Below, in pieces: positions 27,959 through 36,789 of a DNA stretch of 64,000 nucleotides (the first letter of the stretch is position 1; each line of letters begins with the position of its first letter). Both the position numbers and the translations under genes were made by a program. This DNA comes from Nitrospira sp. (GTDB taxonomy: Bacteria; Nitrospirota; Nitrospiria; Nitrospirales; Nitrospiraceae): contig SWDM01000016.1 of NCBI GenBank assembly GCA_005116835.1, positions 709,570-773,569 of the forward strand. The letters run 5' to 3'. The notes under the pieces were generated by a model that had not been told where the DNA came from, searched no databases, and worked only from the letters and a program-made list of their open reading frames with translations.

Positions 27959-28167
27959 GCTGCCTCCGGTGGGTCGGGCGGAAGCGCCAAGAGTTTGGCC
28001 ACGGTAGCGCGCTGGATCAACCGCCGCCGACCGATTTTGATGCTGGGGATTTTACCGAGGCGGAGCCACCGATGGGCCGTACCCTTGGATATGCGGAACA
28101 CGGTCATCAGTTCGGCAACAACAAGTACGGGCGGCAGCGCGACTGGCGAGGGTTTATAAGGCCTCAT
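27955..28167 (-). CDS. Excisionase-like helix-turn-helix protein
   Basis: 70 residues with the MerR/Xis-type winged helix: VAELMTVFRISKGTAHRWLRLGKIPSIKIGRRRLIQRA. Such proteins act as excisionases or as regulators of element replication genes. It is the first gene of the leftward replication operon and overlaps the next by ATGA. No typical Shine-Dalgarno is evident. Confidence 0.85.
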   Translation of the reverse strand: MRPYKPSPVALPPVLVVAELMTVFRISKGTAHRWLRLGKIPSIKIGRRRLIQRATVAKLLALPPDPPEAA

Positions 28168-28258
28168 AGGCCCCGTTGTAATACGATAAGCAGCTACCGG
28201 GAAATACCCGAAACAGCTAGGGGGGCCTGTTCGTATACGAATATGACGGGGTGAGGCG

Positions 28259-28912
28259 TTAGCTGGTTGGTTGATCGAGCGCCATCAGCGCCGCACGCGC
28301 ATGACTATAGGCGCGGCGAACCTGCGCATAGCGCGCGGCCACATTTTCATCGTAGGCGGGTGAACCGGAGGTCTTGAAGAGTCGGTGTGTGATCGCTAAC
28401 AGATTCAGCCCTTTCTCCTGTTTCAAGTCATACACGTTCCACGGGTCAATTCCCGGCACTCGTGGGTGCTGCATCGGTGTGACGCCCGAGGTCTTCCTGG
28501 CCTGGCGCACGAACTGGGCCACACACTGTTGCATGGCGTCCAGCGAGAGATCGGCGGGAATGTGGGGATTCACGGTGTCGGTCCGATCGCCAAACGGGCC
28601 ATTCACGGCATCGAAGGCCCACACGTCTTCGCCTCGTGCACGTATGTCCTGGATCGACCGACTGAGCCATTGCTCATCGGCTTCCATGATGGCTGCCACC
28701 CGAATGTGTGTTCGCGGCGCGTCACGCTCTATTTCCTCTTCCTCGGTCAGGCCCACGTAGTTTTTGCTGAAGATCGTGCGCCAGAGAAGCAAGGCCCGCT
28801 GAAAATCTGGATGCCGCACCATCGCCTCCATCTCATCCAGCATCGAGGGCACGATGCGAGCCTGGTGCGGCTGTTTCTTGCGTGTCGGTCTGGGCCTGGC
28901 TTGATTCGGCAT
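28259..28912 (-). CDS. Hypothetical protein, 217 residues
   Basis: Not recognised. Basic N-terminus, otherwise soluble and mixed helical; the segment RYAQVRRAYSHARAALMAL at the C-terminus is helical. AGGAGGGAGC precedes the ATG. It lies upstream of the HTH gene with 91 bases between them, so it may have its own role or be the operon's first gene. Confidence 0.75.
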   Translation of the reverse strand: MPNQARPRPTRKKQPHQARIVPSMLDEMEAMVRHPDFQRALLLWRTIFSKNYVGLTEEEEIERDAPRTHIRVAAIMEADEQWLSRSIQDIRARGEDVWAFDAVNGPFGDRTDTVNPHIPADLSLDAMQQCVAQFVRQARKTSGVTPMQHPRVPGIDPWNVYDLKQEKGLNLLAITHRLFKTSGSPAYDENVAARYAQVRRAYSHARAALMALDQPTS

Positions 28913-29118
28913 GCTCCCTCCTGGGGCGGGCTGGTCCTGGAGATGAAGACGAGGCGCCCGGCCAGGACCGGGCCAGACAAGGGAGCTATCCTTGCTGTTG
29001 CCTCGTCAGCGATTATACGGGTTATTTCCTAGAAGGTAAACGCGGGCGTCTCGCCCCTTGCGCCTCCTTCACAACGCTCCTACAATATGCCCCCTCAGAC
29101 CTAAGGGAAAACCCGCCG

Positions 29119-30003
29119 ATGAAGACTACTTTGTCAAGTCTAGGAGTAATTGGAGTTCTTCTAATCACCTTAGGGTGTGCGCCCCCAATACATCAAAAAC
29201 GATCTGCGGAGTCGTTCTCAAAATCCATGAATAGCATGGCCGACCTCATCCAATTTGAACTGCCTAGCATGGTAGAGGGTGTGGTATTGCTTTCCATCAC
29301 AAACCTAGCGCTGAATCCAGAACATAAGCCAGATGAGAAGGAACTGTTAATCAGAGATAAGCTGGAAGAGGCTTCTGGTAACACTGTTTACCTCGCTAAG
29401 GTATTCAGGCTCCTGGGGGAGATTCCGCCAGCTGTATTTTCTGAGAATCGCGACAACTTTTCCGAGCTTCTTACTTATCTCCTATCTGACTTGCCTAGGA
29501 TATTTGGTGGCAAAGACAAAATACCAGATGGCTTAGAAGATCGCATGAGATTAACCCTAGTAAGTTTGAGATACGCCTCAAATAAGCAACTAATTATCGA
29601 TATGTTTAATCGGCCTGATTCCATGATTAAGGCCCTACGCGACCAATCTGAAGCTCTGCAAATAATACTCGGCTACTATAAGGAAAAATCGAAGGAGGTA
29701 AGAGGGGCTGCGCTACTGGTATTGTCTGACCATAAGACAAGTTTGGAAAATAGACTAGATGCAGTTAATAGATACAGGGCAGCATTGGAAGGGCCACGAA
29801 TTGCAGAAGCGCTCATTAATAAGTATGAGGCAGCAACTAAATTAACAATCACGGCGACTTTCAAGATGCTCGAAGCAATGGAGAGGGATAAATATACTTC
29901 CGAGGATTTGGTTGCCATCAAGGAACGTCTCGATGAATTTACCAAGGTCGTAGAAGAGATAGTTTCCTTGGCAAGGAGGCTTAGCGGGCTTTTCATCTTC
30001 TGA
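29119..30003 (+). CDS. Putative lipoprotein, cargo of the element
   Basis: 294 residues. The signal sequence MKTTLSSLGVIGVLLITLGC ends in a lipobox (LGC), so the mature protein starts at Cys20 and is anchored in a membrane. The rest is helical and charged, without a family I can name. Base composition is clearly more AT-rich than the surrounding element, suggesting a separate origin. It starts at ATG after AAGGGAAA and faces the opposite way to the core genes, as cargo often does. Confidence 0.8.
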   Translation: MKTTLSSLGVIGVLLITLGCAPPIHQKRSAESFSKSMNSMADLIQFELPSMVEGVVLLSITNLALNPEHKPDEKELLIRDKLEEASGNTVYLAKVFRLLGEIPPAVFSENRDNFSELLTYLLSDLPRIFGGKDKIPDGLEDRMRLTLVSLRYASNKQLIIDMFNRPDSMIKALRDQSEALQIILGYYKEKSKEVRGAALLVLSDHKTSLENRLDAVNRYRAALEGPRIAEALINKYEAATKLTITATFKMLEAMERDKYTSEDLVAIKERLDEFTKVVEEIVSLARRLSGLFIF

Positions 30004-30099
30004 GGAAGCAATACGACAATCTATACACCGACATTGCTATTACATGGGTTTCTGAGATGTGCCACCATGCAATCCCTGGTTTCACGCATGGTGCTGTAA

Positions 30100-30186
30100 G
30101 AACTAGAGCGCGAAGCATGGGAGGCGAAGAAAGGCTTGTGGGCCGATCCGCAGCCGGTGCCGCCGTGGGAGTGGCGGAAGCGCTGA
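30100..30186 (+). pseudogene. 3' remnant of a thermonuclease (SNase) gene
   Basis: The frame reads LEREAWEAKKGLWADPQP and then VPPWEWRKR before TGA, which is the characteristic C-terminal end of staphylococcal-nuclease-family proteins. A stop at 30097-30099 lies directly upstream and no remaining SNase domain is found, so only about 28 codons survive. Confidence 0.75.
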
Positions 30187-30594
30187 GATAGGCACCGACC
30201 GCAGTCCTTGCCTTGCGTCACCGGCTCTTCTACCATGCCGGGCGCGATGGCCGACCCGCTCCCACCACTTGACCGAGCAGACGTGCACGCGGAGCTGACG
30301 AAGCTCCTACTCCGCGGCTACGACCTGCTCAGATGATTATATACTTTACAAACCCAATTACGTGGCTCTACTTCCCCCCACGGGGCAGCGGGTAGAGACG
30401 GATCAAGTTGTTGTTAAATTGTGCCGTTACCCGTTCGAGGGGGTAGTATTCCCCACCCTGTGGCAAGTAGGATATCGCTTGACAACCCATCTTAGTGCGC
30501 TAGCCTGTAACCAGGGGGGCTTGACAGCCCAAAATTTCGTTTCTTATACTGTAGCCCCGACGCGGGGGAGCCCACAGGTCAGAGAGGTGAATCC
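30187..30594. promoter_or_regulatory. Non-coding region with promoter of the HicB-like gene
   Basis: No convincing gene apart from a possible 33-codon frame at 30234-30335. A strong promoter is visible: TTGACA at 30521-30526, 18-bp spacer, TATACT at 30545-30550, 44 bases before the next start codon. Confidence 0.65.
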
Positions 30595-30936
30595 ATGAAG
30601 CACAAGACTATCAATGTACTAATCCTCGAAGGTAAGGAGCCTGGAGAGGGATGGTCCGCTCAGTGCTTAGAGTATGATATTGCCATGCAAGCCAAGTCGA
30701 TGACAGACCTCATGTACGAGGTCTATCGCGTCCTGCTTGGCAATTTCATCGTTAGCAAGGAGTTGGGTGTTGAGCCATTCGCCAGCTTGAAGCGAGCCCC
30801 ACCTGTATACTGGCAATTATTCGATCAGGCAAAAACTACCGTATGCCGCGAACCAATTCCGTTTGGGGCGGAGATTAACTCTGATTCGTCAGAGGTTGTA
30901 GTCAGGGTGGCTGAATCGCAATTTCAGCCTGCTTGA
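30595..30936 (+). CDS. HicB-like antitoxin candidate
   Basis: 113 residues with the HicB-type partial RNase H fold at the start: VLILEGKEPGEGWSAQCLEYDIAMQAKSM followed by a helix. GAGAGGTGAATCC precedes the ATG. The following gene resembles HicA, so the pair is probably a type II toxin-antitoxin module. The C-terminal half shows no recognisable DNA-binding domain. Confidence 0.6.
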   Translation: MKHKTINVLILEGKEPGEGWSAQCLEYDIAMQAKSMTDLMYEVYRVLLGNFIVSKELGVEPFASLKRAPPVYWQLFDQAKTTVCREPIPFGAEINSDSSEVVVRVAESQFQPA

Positions 30937-30941
30937 CGTAA

Positions 30942-31241
30942 ATGGCCCATCCTTTTAGCGCCATGCCTTCTCTGCGAGAATTCGTAGAGAAGGTATGCGT
31001 CAACGACATAACTCATGGCACAGCAAAGGAAACGGCGGTTGGGCCACGTGGCGAGATCACATTTCGATATATAAGACGTGGTGCTGGCCCAGCAGTAATT
31101 CTTCCCGATATAGACGACGAACAGAAATTGACGCCCGTACAGATTTCTAGCGTGTGCCGTCAATTAGACATAGATCCATCTCCGTTTGGTCTGACGCTAG
31201 GATTTCTGAAAGACCCTATTGGACTCTGGGAGTCTGAATAG
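30942..31241 (+). CDS. HicA-like toxin candidate
   Basis: 99 residues. The order of a basic strand (ITFRYIRRG), a strand ending in proline (AVILPDI) and a final helix (LTPVQISSVCRQLDI) resembles the dsRBD-like HicA fold, but the catalytic His of HicA (usually GSHH or GSHR) is not evident. It follows the HicB-like gene by 5 bases. It could instead be an unrelated partner protein. Last gene before the right attachment site. Confidence 0.45.
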   Translation: MAHPFSAMPSLREFVEKVCVNDITHGTAKETAVGPRGEITFRYIRRGAGPAVILPDIDDEQKLTPVQISSVCRQLDIDPSPFGLTLGFLKDPIGLWESE

Positions 31242-31345
31242 CCTATATCTAAACCAAAACCTCCCTCTCTTCCTCTTCATCCTCTGAAATTTAGAGATTG
31301 GGTCGCAGCGAAATCCTCAATGTTTTCGGGGTTAAATAATGCCCT

Positions 31346-31364
31346 AATCCTTCCCCCGCAACCA
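31346..31364. repeat. Right attachment core
   Basis: Exact copy of the last 19 bases of tRNA-fMet (AATCCTTCCCCCGCAACCA). Flanking bases differ from the left copy on both sides, so the repeat is exactly 19 bp. Confidence 0.9.
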
Positions 31365-31496
31365 ACCTTCTTTCATTTCTCTCATCAGCGTATAGCGGAC
31401 CACTTCCGGCTTGGTCCACAGCCCCCCAACTCATTCAAGAGATCGCTCAGTGGCATGTCCAATCATCTTGTGAGGGTGTGGAAGGAGATGATTGTC

Positions 31497-31533
31497 TTGA
31501 CTCGACAGGTATGACGATACTATGATCGATCAT
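31497..31533 (+). promoter_or_regulatory. vapBC promoter with palindromic operator
   Basis: TTGACT at 31497-31502, 18-bp spacer, TATGAT at 31521-31526. The 12-bp perfect palindrome ATGATCGATCAT at 31522-31533 covers the -10 region, fitting autorepression by a VapB dimer. Confidence 0.65.
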
Positions 31534-31554
31534 GAATTGGTAAGGAGGTCCCAT

Positions 31555-31764
31555 ATGGCCACGACGACGATTTCACCGAAGTTTCAAATTGTGATTCCCA
31601 AGGAAGTGCGAGACAAGCTCCATCTTGCCCCGAGTCAGCGTTTGCAGGTGGTCGAGAAGGGCGGTGTGATCACCCTGGTACCGGAAGTCCCTCTGAAATC
31701 ACTCATGGGCACGCTCAAAGGCATGTCTAAGACAGATATCAGGGAGAAGAAGGACCGGTTGTGA
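31555..31764 (+). CDS. vapB: VapB antitoxin, AbrB/MazE-type
   Basis: 69 residues with the swapped-hairpin DNA-binding domain: TTISPKFQIVIPKEVRDKLHL and LQVVEKGGVITLVP. The C-terminal tail would block the toxin. AAGGAGG at 31542-31548 fixes the start at ATG 31555 rather than the in-frame ATG further upstream. Its stop overlaps the toxin start. Confidence 0.92.
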   Translation: MATTTISPKFQIVIPKEVRDKLHLAPSQRLQVVEKGGVITLVPEVPLKSLMGTLKGMSKTDIREKKDRL

Positions 31765-32132
31765 AAGTCTTGCTGGATTCCAGCGGGTGGATCGAATTCT
31801 TTACAGGCGGACCTCTTGCGGAACGGTATGCCGCCTATCTCACCCCCCGCTATCAGCTCATTACACCGACGGTCGTTCTGTACGAAGTGTATAAGAAGAT
31901 CAAGCGGGAGAGGGGCGAGGAGACCGCGTTATTGTTTGCTGGCCGACTCAGTGCGACTCAAATGGTTCAATTGACAGAATCGATCGCACTTCTAGCTGCT
32001 GATTTGAGTTTACGACACGGTTTAGCAATGGCCGACTCGATTGTGTATGCGACAGGAAAAGACCAGGAAGCTGAAGTGGTCACGGGCGATTCGGATTTGA
32101 AGGGTCTGTCGGGAGTGGTCTACGTCAAGTAG
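31761..32132 (+). CDS. vapC: VapC toxin, PIN-domain ribonuclease
   Basis: 123-residue PIN domain. Acidic active-site residues are visible in VLLDSSGWIEFF, near VVLYEVYKK, in AMADSIVYATG and in VVTGDSDLKGL. VapC toxins cut RNA, often tRNA. It starts with GTG overlapping the vapB stop (GTGA). Just outside the right boundary of the integrated element. Confidence 0.92.
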   Translation: MKVLLDSSGWIEFFTGGPLAERYAAYLTPRYQLITPTVVLYEVYKKIKRERGEETALLFAGRLSATQMVQLTESIALLAADLSLRHGLAMADSIVYATGKDQEAEVVTGDSDLKGLSGVVYVK

Positions 32133-32206
32133 GTGTCCGAGGCAGTCCTCCGTTCCAGCGTCAACAAAGACGCCCATAAATCTGCTTCATGCTTTGCTTC
32201 GTGGAT

Positions 32207-33367
32207 CTACGCGACGATTTTGAACTTCGGAAGAGCGGCGGCGCTGCTATCGCCGGCACGCGCGCCTCCAGCCACGGAGAGCAGTCGCTCTAACTCAGCC
32301 ACGATTCGTACCGCCGCATGCCCATCCCATTTGTCGGGGATCGCGCCCTTCTTCCAGCGCCCATCCATAAGCCGCTTGAGGGCCGGCCCCAGATTGGCCG
32401 GATTGGTGCCGATCAGCTCGTTCGTGCCAACGGAGACGGTTTCCGGTCTCTCCGTGTTATCACGCAGCGTAAGGCAGGGCACGCCCATCACAGTCGTTTC
32501 CTCGGTAATGCCTCCGGAATCCGTAATCACACCCTTCGCATGTTTCACCAAATAGTTGAACTCCAGATAGGTCTGAGGGTCGACATAGTGCATGTTAGGA
32601 ATCTGCCCTTGCAGTTCACGCAGATTCTTGGCCGTGCGCGGATGGACTGGAAACACCACCGGCAGGCCCCCGGTCCCGGCGGCGATGGCCTGGAGCAGAT
32701 GTAGCAACTGCTGCTCCCCATCCACATTCGCCGGGCGATGTAGGGTCACCACGAAATACCGCCCCGGCTGTAAGCCCAACTCAGCCCAAAAATCAGGCGG
32801 TCTCAGATTCGGCATCTGTTTCAGCAACGTGTCGATCATCGTATTGCCGGCGAAGAATATGCGGTCGTTTGTCACTCCGGCGCGGCGCAGGTTGTCGTTG
32901 GCCGTTTCGCTGGTGGTGAAAAACCAATTGGTGATCGCATCCGTCACGACGCGATTGATCTCCTCCGGCATCGTCCAATCGCCGGACCTGATTCCACCCT
33001 CGACATGGGCTACCGGCACCCCCAGCTTGCGGGCGGCAATGGAGCAGGCCATCGTCGAGGTCACGTCCCCCACGACCAGACAGAGATCGCTTTTCTGGTC
33101 CAACAACACCTTTTCATAACGCACCATAATTGCGGCAGTCTGTTCTGCCTGGGTGCCAGAACCGACCTCTAGATTGACATCCGGCTCCGGAATGCCGAGC
33201 TGCTCGAAAAATCCTCCGGACATGGCCTTATCGTAATGCTGGCCTGTATGAATCAGGCGATATCGGAGTGAACTCCCGCGCGACTGCGCCTGCTTTATCG
33301 CATCGATGATCGGGGCGATTTTCATGAAGTTAGGCCGCGCGCCCGCGATAAGATCAATGTTCTTCAT
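32207..33367 (-). CDS. wecB: UDP-N-acetylglucosamine 2-epimerase (non-hydrolysing)
   Basis: Converts UDP-GlcNAc to UDP-ManNAc, a precursor for surface polysaccharide. 386 residues with the family segments GARPNFMKIAPII, HTGQHYDKAMS, GDVTSTMACSIAARKL, HVEGGIRSGD, TLHRPANVD and VITDSGGITEE. GGAGGG just before the ATG at 33367 fixes the start; an open frame continues 62 codons upstream through repeat sequence but is not coding. Convergent with vapC. Confidence 0.95.
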   Translation of the reverse strand: MKNIDLIAGARPNFMKIAPIIDAIKQAQSRGSSLRYRLIHTGQHYDKAMSGGFFEQLGIPEPDVNLEVGSGTQAEQTAAIMVRYEKVLLDQKSDLCLVVGDVTSTMACSIAARKLGVPVAHVEGGIRSGDWTMPEEINRVVTDAITNWFFTTSETANDNLRRAGVTNDRIFFAGNTMIDTLLKQMPNLRPPDFWAELGLQPGRYFVVTLHRPANVDGEQQLLHLLQAIAAGTGGLPVVFPVHPRTAKNLRELQGQIPNMHYVDPQTYLEFNYLVKHAKGVITDSGGITEETTVMGVPCLTLRDNTERPETVSVGTNELIGTNPANLGPALKRLMDGRWKKGAIPDKWDGHAAVRIVAELERLLSVAGGARAGDSSAAALPKFKIVA

Positions 33368-33649
33368 AATCCCTCCTCGATCAGTAGCACATCCATGGTC
33401 CATTTTCTGCGATCCTACCCGCACCGCGCATTTTCCCCAAGCGATTATCAAATAGCAACGTGCGCCACATCTTGATGTAGCACCGACAGCGGCATGTTGC
33501 TCGGCCCCGCGTGTCTCGCAACACGACTGCGCGATTTCTCCACGAACCGTCATGATTAATGCGGGGGCGGTACCCTACCATTTCGGGGTAGCCTCCCCCC
33601 TCCTGAGGAATAGTTAAGTTAGCCTTTCCAGAATATCCTCGGCTTCACT
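33368..33649. repeat. wecB-kpsS intergenic with dispersed repeat end (GAACCGTCATGAATAATG family)
   Basis: The promoters of the divergent wecB and kpsS genes should lie here but were not identified. At about 33505-33565 the sequence CGATTTCTCCACGAACCGTC followed by ATGATTAATGCGGG matches the 3' part of the repeats at 54733-54880 and 55849-56040. Confidence 0.6.
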
Positions 33650-34954
33650 ATGGTGAAGCGCGGCATCCAATCATTCTCCGGCAAGCATGTGTTGCTTTTA
33701 CAGGGACCGTTGGGGCCATTTTTCAGGCGACTGGGTCGTGATTTGGAAGAGAGCGGGGCCCGGGTCAGCAAGATCAATTTTAATGGTGGAGATTGGCTGT
33801 TTTATCCCCGACGGTCGGAGACCTATCGGGGTCGGATGGAAGATTGGCCAGAGTACCTGTCGCAGATTCTGACCGAATGGAAGATCGACGTCGTCCTTAT
33901 GTGCGGGGATTGCCGGCCTATCCATAGATACGTGCGGCAACAGACCGAACGTTTGGGCATTGAGTTGGGGGTATTTGAAGAAGGGTATGTGCGGCCGAAC
34001 TACATTACATTGGAACAGTCAGGAGCTAACGATTACTCGAGCCTGCCACGATCGGCCGATTTTTATCTGAAACAATCGGGGGATGATGTCGCCAAGCCGC
34101 TCCAGGTCGGCAAGGTGTTCTGGCATGCCGCGCTCTGGGCCCTGTTGTACTACATAGCCAGTTCCCTCTTGCGACCACTCTTTCCCCATTACCAGCATCA
34201 TCGCCGTCTCGCTATCCGGGAAGCCTTTCCATGGGTGCGAGGCCTCTGGCGCAAGTGTTATTACCACGTAAAAGAACAAGCAGTCCGGGGCCGATTGGAG
34301 AATGAGTGCTCCGGTCGTTTCTTCCTTGTGCCCTTACAGGTCTACCACGATTCACAGATGCACATGCATTCCGACTACGCAGATGTCGAGGCCTTTATCC
34401 GATGTGTGGTGTCAGACTTTGCGAAGAATGCCGAAGCAGGAACTTATTTGGTTATCAAGCATCATCCCATGGATCGGGCCTATCGCGACTATACCGCTCT
34501 CTGTGCGCAGCTAGCGGAGTACCACGGTATAAAAGAACGGCTATGTTATGTGCATGATCTCCACTTGCCGACGGCCTTCAAACATACCCGTGGTGTGGTC
34601 GTGGTGAACAGCACGGTGGGATTGTCCGCGCTCATGGCTGACGTGCCGGTAAAGGTGTGCGGACGTGCGATGTACGACATCCCAGACATCACGTATCAAG
34701 GGCTGTTGAGCGATTTTTGGGCGGATGCTCCAGATCACAGGCCCAACAAACAGGCACTACGAGGATTCTATACCTACCTGCTTCAGCGCACGCAGTTAAA
34801 CGGAAGCTTGTATAAACGGCTATCCGGGACTGCATCACATTCCGGAGTGATGTGGGATGCTCCTGTCTATATTTCCACCTTGGAAGGCCGCATTGAGAAC
34901 ATGAGGGCAAGAGAAATGCAGCAACTCGTTGCAAAGGGTCAAGTAGCTGCGTGA
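33650..34954 (+). CDS. kpsS: KpsS-like capsule polysaccharide Kdo transferase
   Basis: 434 residues of the capsule polysaccharide synthesis family. KpsS adds the first beta-Kdo to the phospholipid anchor of ABC-exported capsules. Family segments include VLLLQGPLGPFFRRLGRDLE, FFEEGYVRPNY-like VFEEGYVRPNYIT, LVPLQVYHDSQM, LVIKHHPMDRAYRDY and VNSTVGLSALMADVPVKVCG. No clear Shine-Dalgarno. First gene of the export cluster. Confidence 0.9.
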   Translation: MVKRGIQSFSGKHVLLLQGPLGPFFRRLGRDLEESGARVSKINFNGGDWLFYPRRSETYRGRMEDWPEYLSQILTEWKIDVVLMCGDCRPIHRYVRQQTERLGIELGVFEEGYVRPNYITLEQSGANDYSSLPRSADFYLKQSGDDVAKPLQVGKVFWHAALWALLYYIASSLLRPLFPHYQHHRRLAIREAFPWVRGLWRKCYYHVKEQAVRGRLENECSGRFFLVPLQVYHDSQMHMHSDYADVEAFIRCVVSDFAKNAEAGTYLVIKHHPMDRAYRDYTALCAQLAEYHGIKERLCYVHDLHLPTAFKHTRGVVVVNSTVGLSALMADVPVKVCGRAMYDIPDITYQGLLSDFWADAPDHRPNKQALRGFYTYLLQRTQLNGSLYKRLSGTASHSGVMWDAPVYISTLEGRIENMRAREMQQLVAKGQVAA

Positions 34955-34992
34955 CATTAAGGGCGGCTCTCGAGCGTGACGAGACGCCTGAG

Positions 34993-35456
34993 TCGAACCA
35001 GTAGCGCATCTGGTTTTGTGAATCTGCTTTGTAGACGCCACTTCATAGCGTATTCTGCCAGTCGAGGATCGTAATGGCCTCTGCCGACGGTCCAGCCAAT
35101 GTTCAGAACAGAAATTCTGTGCGGTCGCCGGCATCCATAACCTGGGCAGTCTGGAACGCGCTCTTTTTACGAGAAGCGGTTGCCCGCCTGTTTGCGGGAT
35201 GAGCCGTCTGGGCCTGGATCCTGGTCGAACCAGCAGCGCATCCGGATTGGCAAATCTGCATTATGGGTGCCAACTCATAACGTATTTTGCAAGGTGAGAA
35301 TCGTGATGGCTTTCGCCGATGATACGACCAATGTTCAGAACAGAAATTCCGTGCGGTCGCCGGCATCCATAACCTGGGCGGTCTGGAAAGCGCTCTTTTT
35401 ACGAGAAGCGGTGGCCCGACTGTTCGCGGGACGAGCCGCCTGGGTATGGATCCTGG
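34993..35456 (+). repeat. Two 232-bp units repeating the 5' end of kpsM
   Basis: TCGAACCA begins copies at 34993, 35225 and 35457, exactly 232 bp apart. The unit covers the kpsM ribosome-binding site, the start codon and about the first 50 codons. Copies have diverged by roughly 15-20%, mostly in the leader. Confidence 0.85.
35074..35202 (+). pseudogene. Truncated duplicate of the kpsM 5' end
   Basis: Opens with ATG GCC TCT GCC and codes for 42 residues nearly identical to the N-terminus of the following permease (NVQNRNSVRSPASITWAVW and on), then stops at TGA where the intact gene has CGA. It is a leftover of the 232-bp tandem duplication. Whether it is translated is unknown. Confidence 0.8.
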
Positions 35457-36127
35457 TCGAACCAGTGGTGCATCTGTTTTATTTGAATTTGTTGTTCGGA
35501 TTTGTCCTCCAGCGATTGATCTCGGGCATAGATGGCGGCATGTTCATCACGACCGGGGTGGTTGGGTTTTTGATGGTGCAAAACACAGCCATGCGGTCGA
35601 AGGAGGCCATCACCGCCAACATGGGCCTTTTTACCTACCGTCAAGTATTCCCGATAGATACGGTGTTGGTCCGCGCAGCATTAGAAGCGATGTTGGTCCT
35701 GATCAGCGCGCTCTTTCTGTTCACAGGACTCGGCTTGTTTGGCAGCGGGGTAGTCCCCCATGATGTCCTGTCTGTGATGGCAGCCTTGAGCGCTCTCTGG
35801 TTATCAGGGCTTGGCTTGGGGCTGATGATGTCTGTGGCGAACGAGCTGGTTCCAGAAATCGGAAAGATCACGGACATGCTCTTCCGTCCACTATATTTTC
35901 TGTCAGGGATTATGTATCCGGTCTCGGCAATACCGCCCGCCTATCGGGATTGGCTTCTGGTGAATCCGTTTGTCCATGGTATTGAAACGCTGCGAACGGG
36001 ATTTTTCCCCCAATATCATGCTGTCGAGGGGGTGAGCCTCTCGTATCTGCTGGTGTTTGCCCTGGTTACCCTCTGTCTCGGATTGGCTCTGCATGTCCGA
36101 TTTGGAGGGAGACTGGTGGCGCAATGA
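35306..36127 (+). CDS. kpsM: Capsule ABC exporter permease KpsM
   Basis: ABC-2-type inner-membrane permease of 273 residues with about six membrane helices; with KpsT it moves the lipid-linked capsule polymer across the inner membrane. AAGGTGAG before ATG 35306 sets the start; the in-frame extension to 35180 falls in the repeated leader. Overlaps kpsT by four bases (ATGA). Confidence 0.93.
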   Translation: MAFADDTTNVQNRNSVRSPASITWAVWKALFLREAVARLFAGRAAWVWILVEPVVHLFYLNLLFGFVLQRLISGIDGGMFITTGVVGFLMVQNTAMRSKEAITANMGLFTYRQVFPIDTVLVRAALEAMLVLISALFLFTGLGLFGSGVVPHDVLSVMAALSALWLSGLGLGLMMSVANELVPEIGKITDMLFRPLYFLSGIMYPVSAIPPAYRDWLLVNPFVHGIETLRTGFFPQYHAVEGVSLSYLLVFALVTLCLGLALHVRFGGRLVAQ

Positions 36128-36789
36128 TTATTGTGGACGATGTGTACAAACGTTATCAGACGGATCACGGCGTGGGCAAATGGGTATTACAAGGCGCCAC
36201 GTTCACCATTCCACCCAAGGTGAACGTAGGATTGGTAGGGCGCAACGGAGCCGGAAAGTCCACGTTGTTGCGGCTCATCGGCGGGATCGACAAGCCGACT
36301 CGTGGGTTGATTGAACGCCGTTGTCGAGTCTCCTGGCCGATGGGGTTTGGCGGGGGACTGCAGGGGGTCTTGACCGGGCGGCAGAATACCAAATTCGTCT
36401 GCCGCATCCATGGCCATGAACAAGATATTCCCGATCTGGTTGCGAATATCCAGGAGTTTGCGGAACTCGGCGACGCATTCGACGAGCCGGTAAAAACCTA
36501 TTCATCCGGGATGAAGGCGCGGCTGCAATTTGCCTTGTCGTTGGCGTTCGATTTCGACGTGTACATTTCTGACGAGGTCACGGCAACGGGCGACGCGGCG
36601 TTTTTGAAAAAGACAACAGCAGCGTTCGAGAAGCTTGTGGATCGCGCCGGCCTCATCATGGTGTCGCACGCAGAAGGGACGCTCAGGAAATTTTGTACGG
36701 CTGGGATTTGGCTGCACGAAGGCAAGGCGCACTGGTTCGACCGCTTGGACGACGCGCTCAAAGCCTACAGGGAAAGCCTCACGGTATGA
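36124..36789 (+). CDS. kpsT: Capsule ABC exporter ATPase KpsT
   Basis: 221-residue ATPase with Walker A GRNGAGKST, the signature KTYSSGMKARLQFAL and Walker B with DVYISDEV, in which the usual Asp-Glu pair is kept, followed by the H-loop MVSHAEG. Matches KpsT/Wzm-partner ATPases of capsule export. Overlaps both neighbours by ATGA, so kpsM-kpsT-kpsE is one translation-coupled unit. Confidence 0.95.
   Translation: MIIVDDVYKRYQTDHGVGKWVLQGATFTIPPKVNVGLVGRNGAGKSTLLRLIGGIDKPTRGLIERRCRVSWPMGFGGGLQGVLTGRQNTKFVCRIHGHEQDIPDLVANIQEFAELGDAFDEPVKTYSSGMKARLQFALSLAFDFDVYISDEVTATGDAAFLKKTTAAFEKLVDRAGLIMVSHAEGTLRKFCTAGIWLHEGKAHWFDRLDDALKAYRESLTV

Noticed and set aside
27955..28167. Reading the HTH gene as a transposase regulator
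   Set aside because: Its ATGA coupling into the replication operon fits an excisionase or replication regulator better; no transposase or insertion sequence was found in the window.
28882..29118. Longer N-terminal extension of the lipoprotein gene
   Set aside because: The extension lacks coding character and would hide the lipobox signal peptide that begins at ATG 29119.
30362..30598. 78-codon plus-strand open frame
   Set aside because: Runs across a clear promoter and overlaps the ribosome-binding site of the HicB-like gene; no family features.
33368..33553. Extended N-terminus of WecB (62 codons)
   Set aside because: Cys/Arg-rich, read from a dispersed repeat, while GGAGGG and family similarity set the start at 33367.
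35180..35305. Upstream extension of kpsM
   Set aside because: It reads through the repeated leader; AAGGTGAG and the homologous copy both mark the start at 35306.
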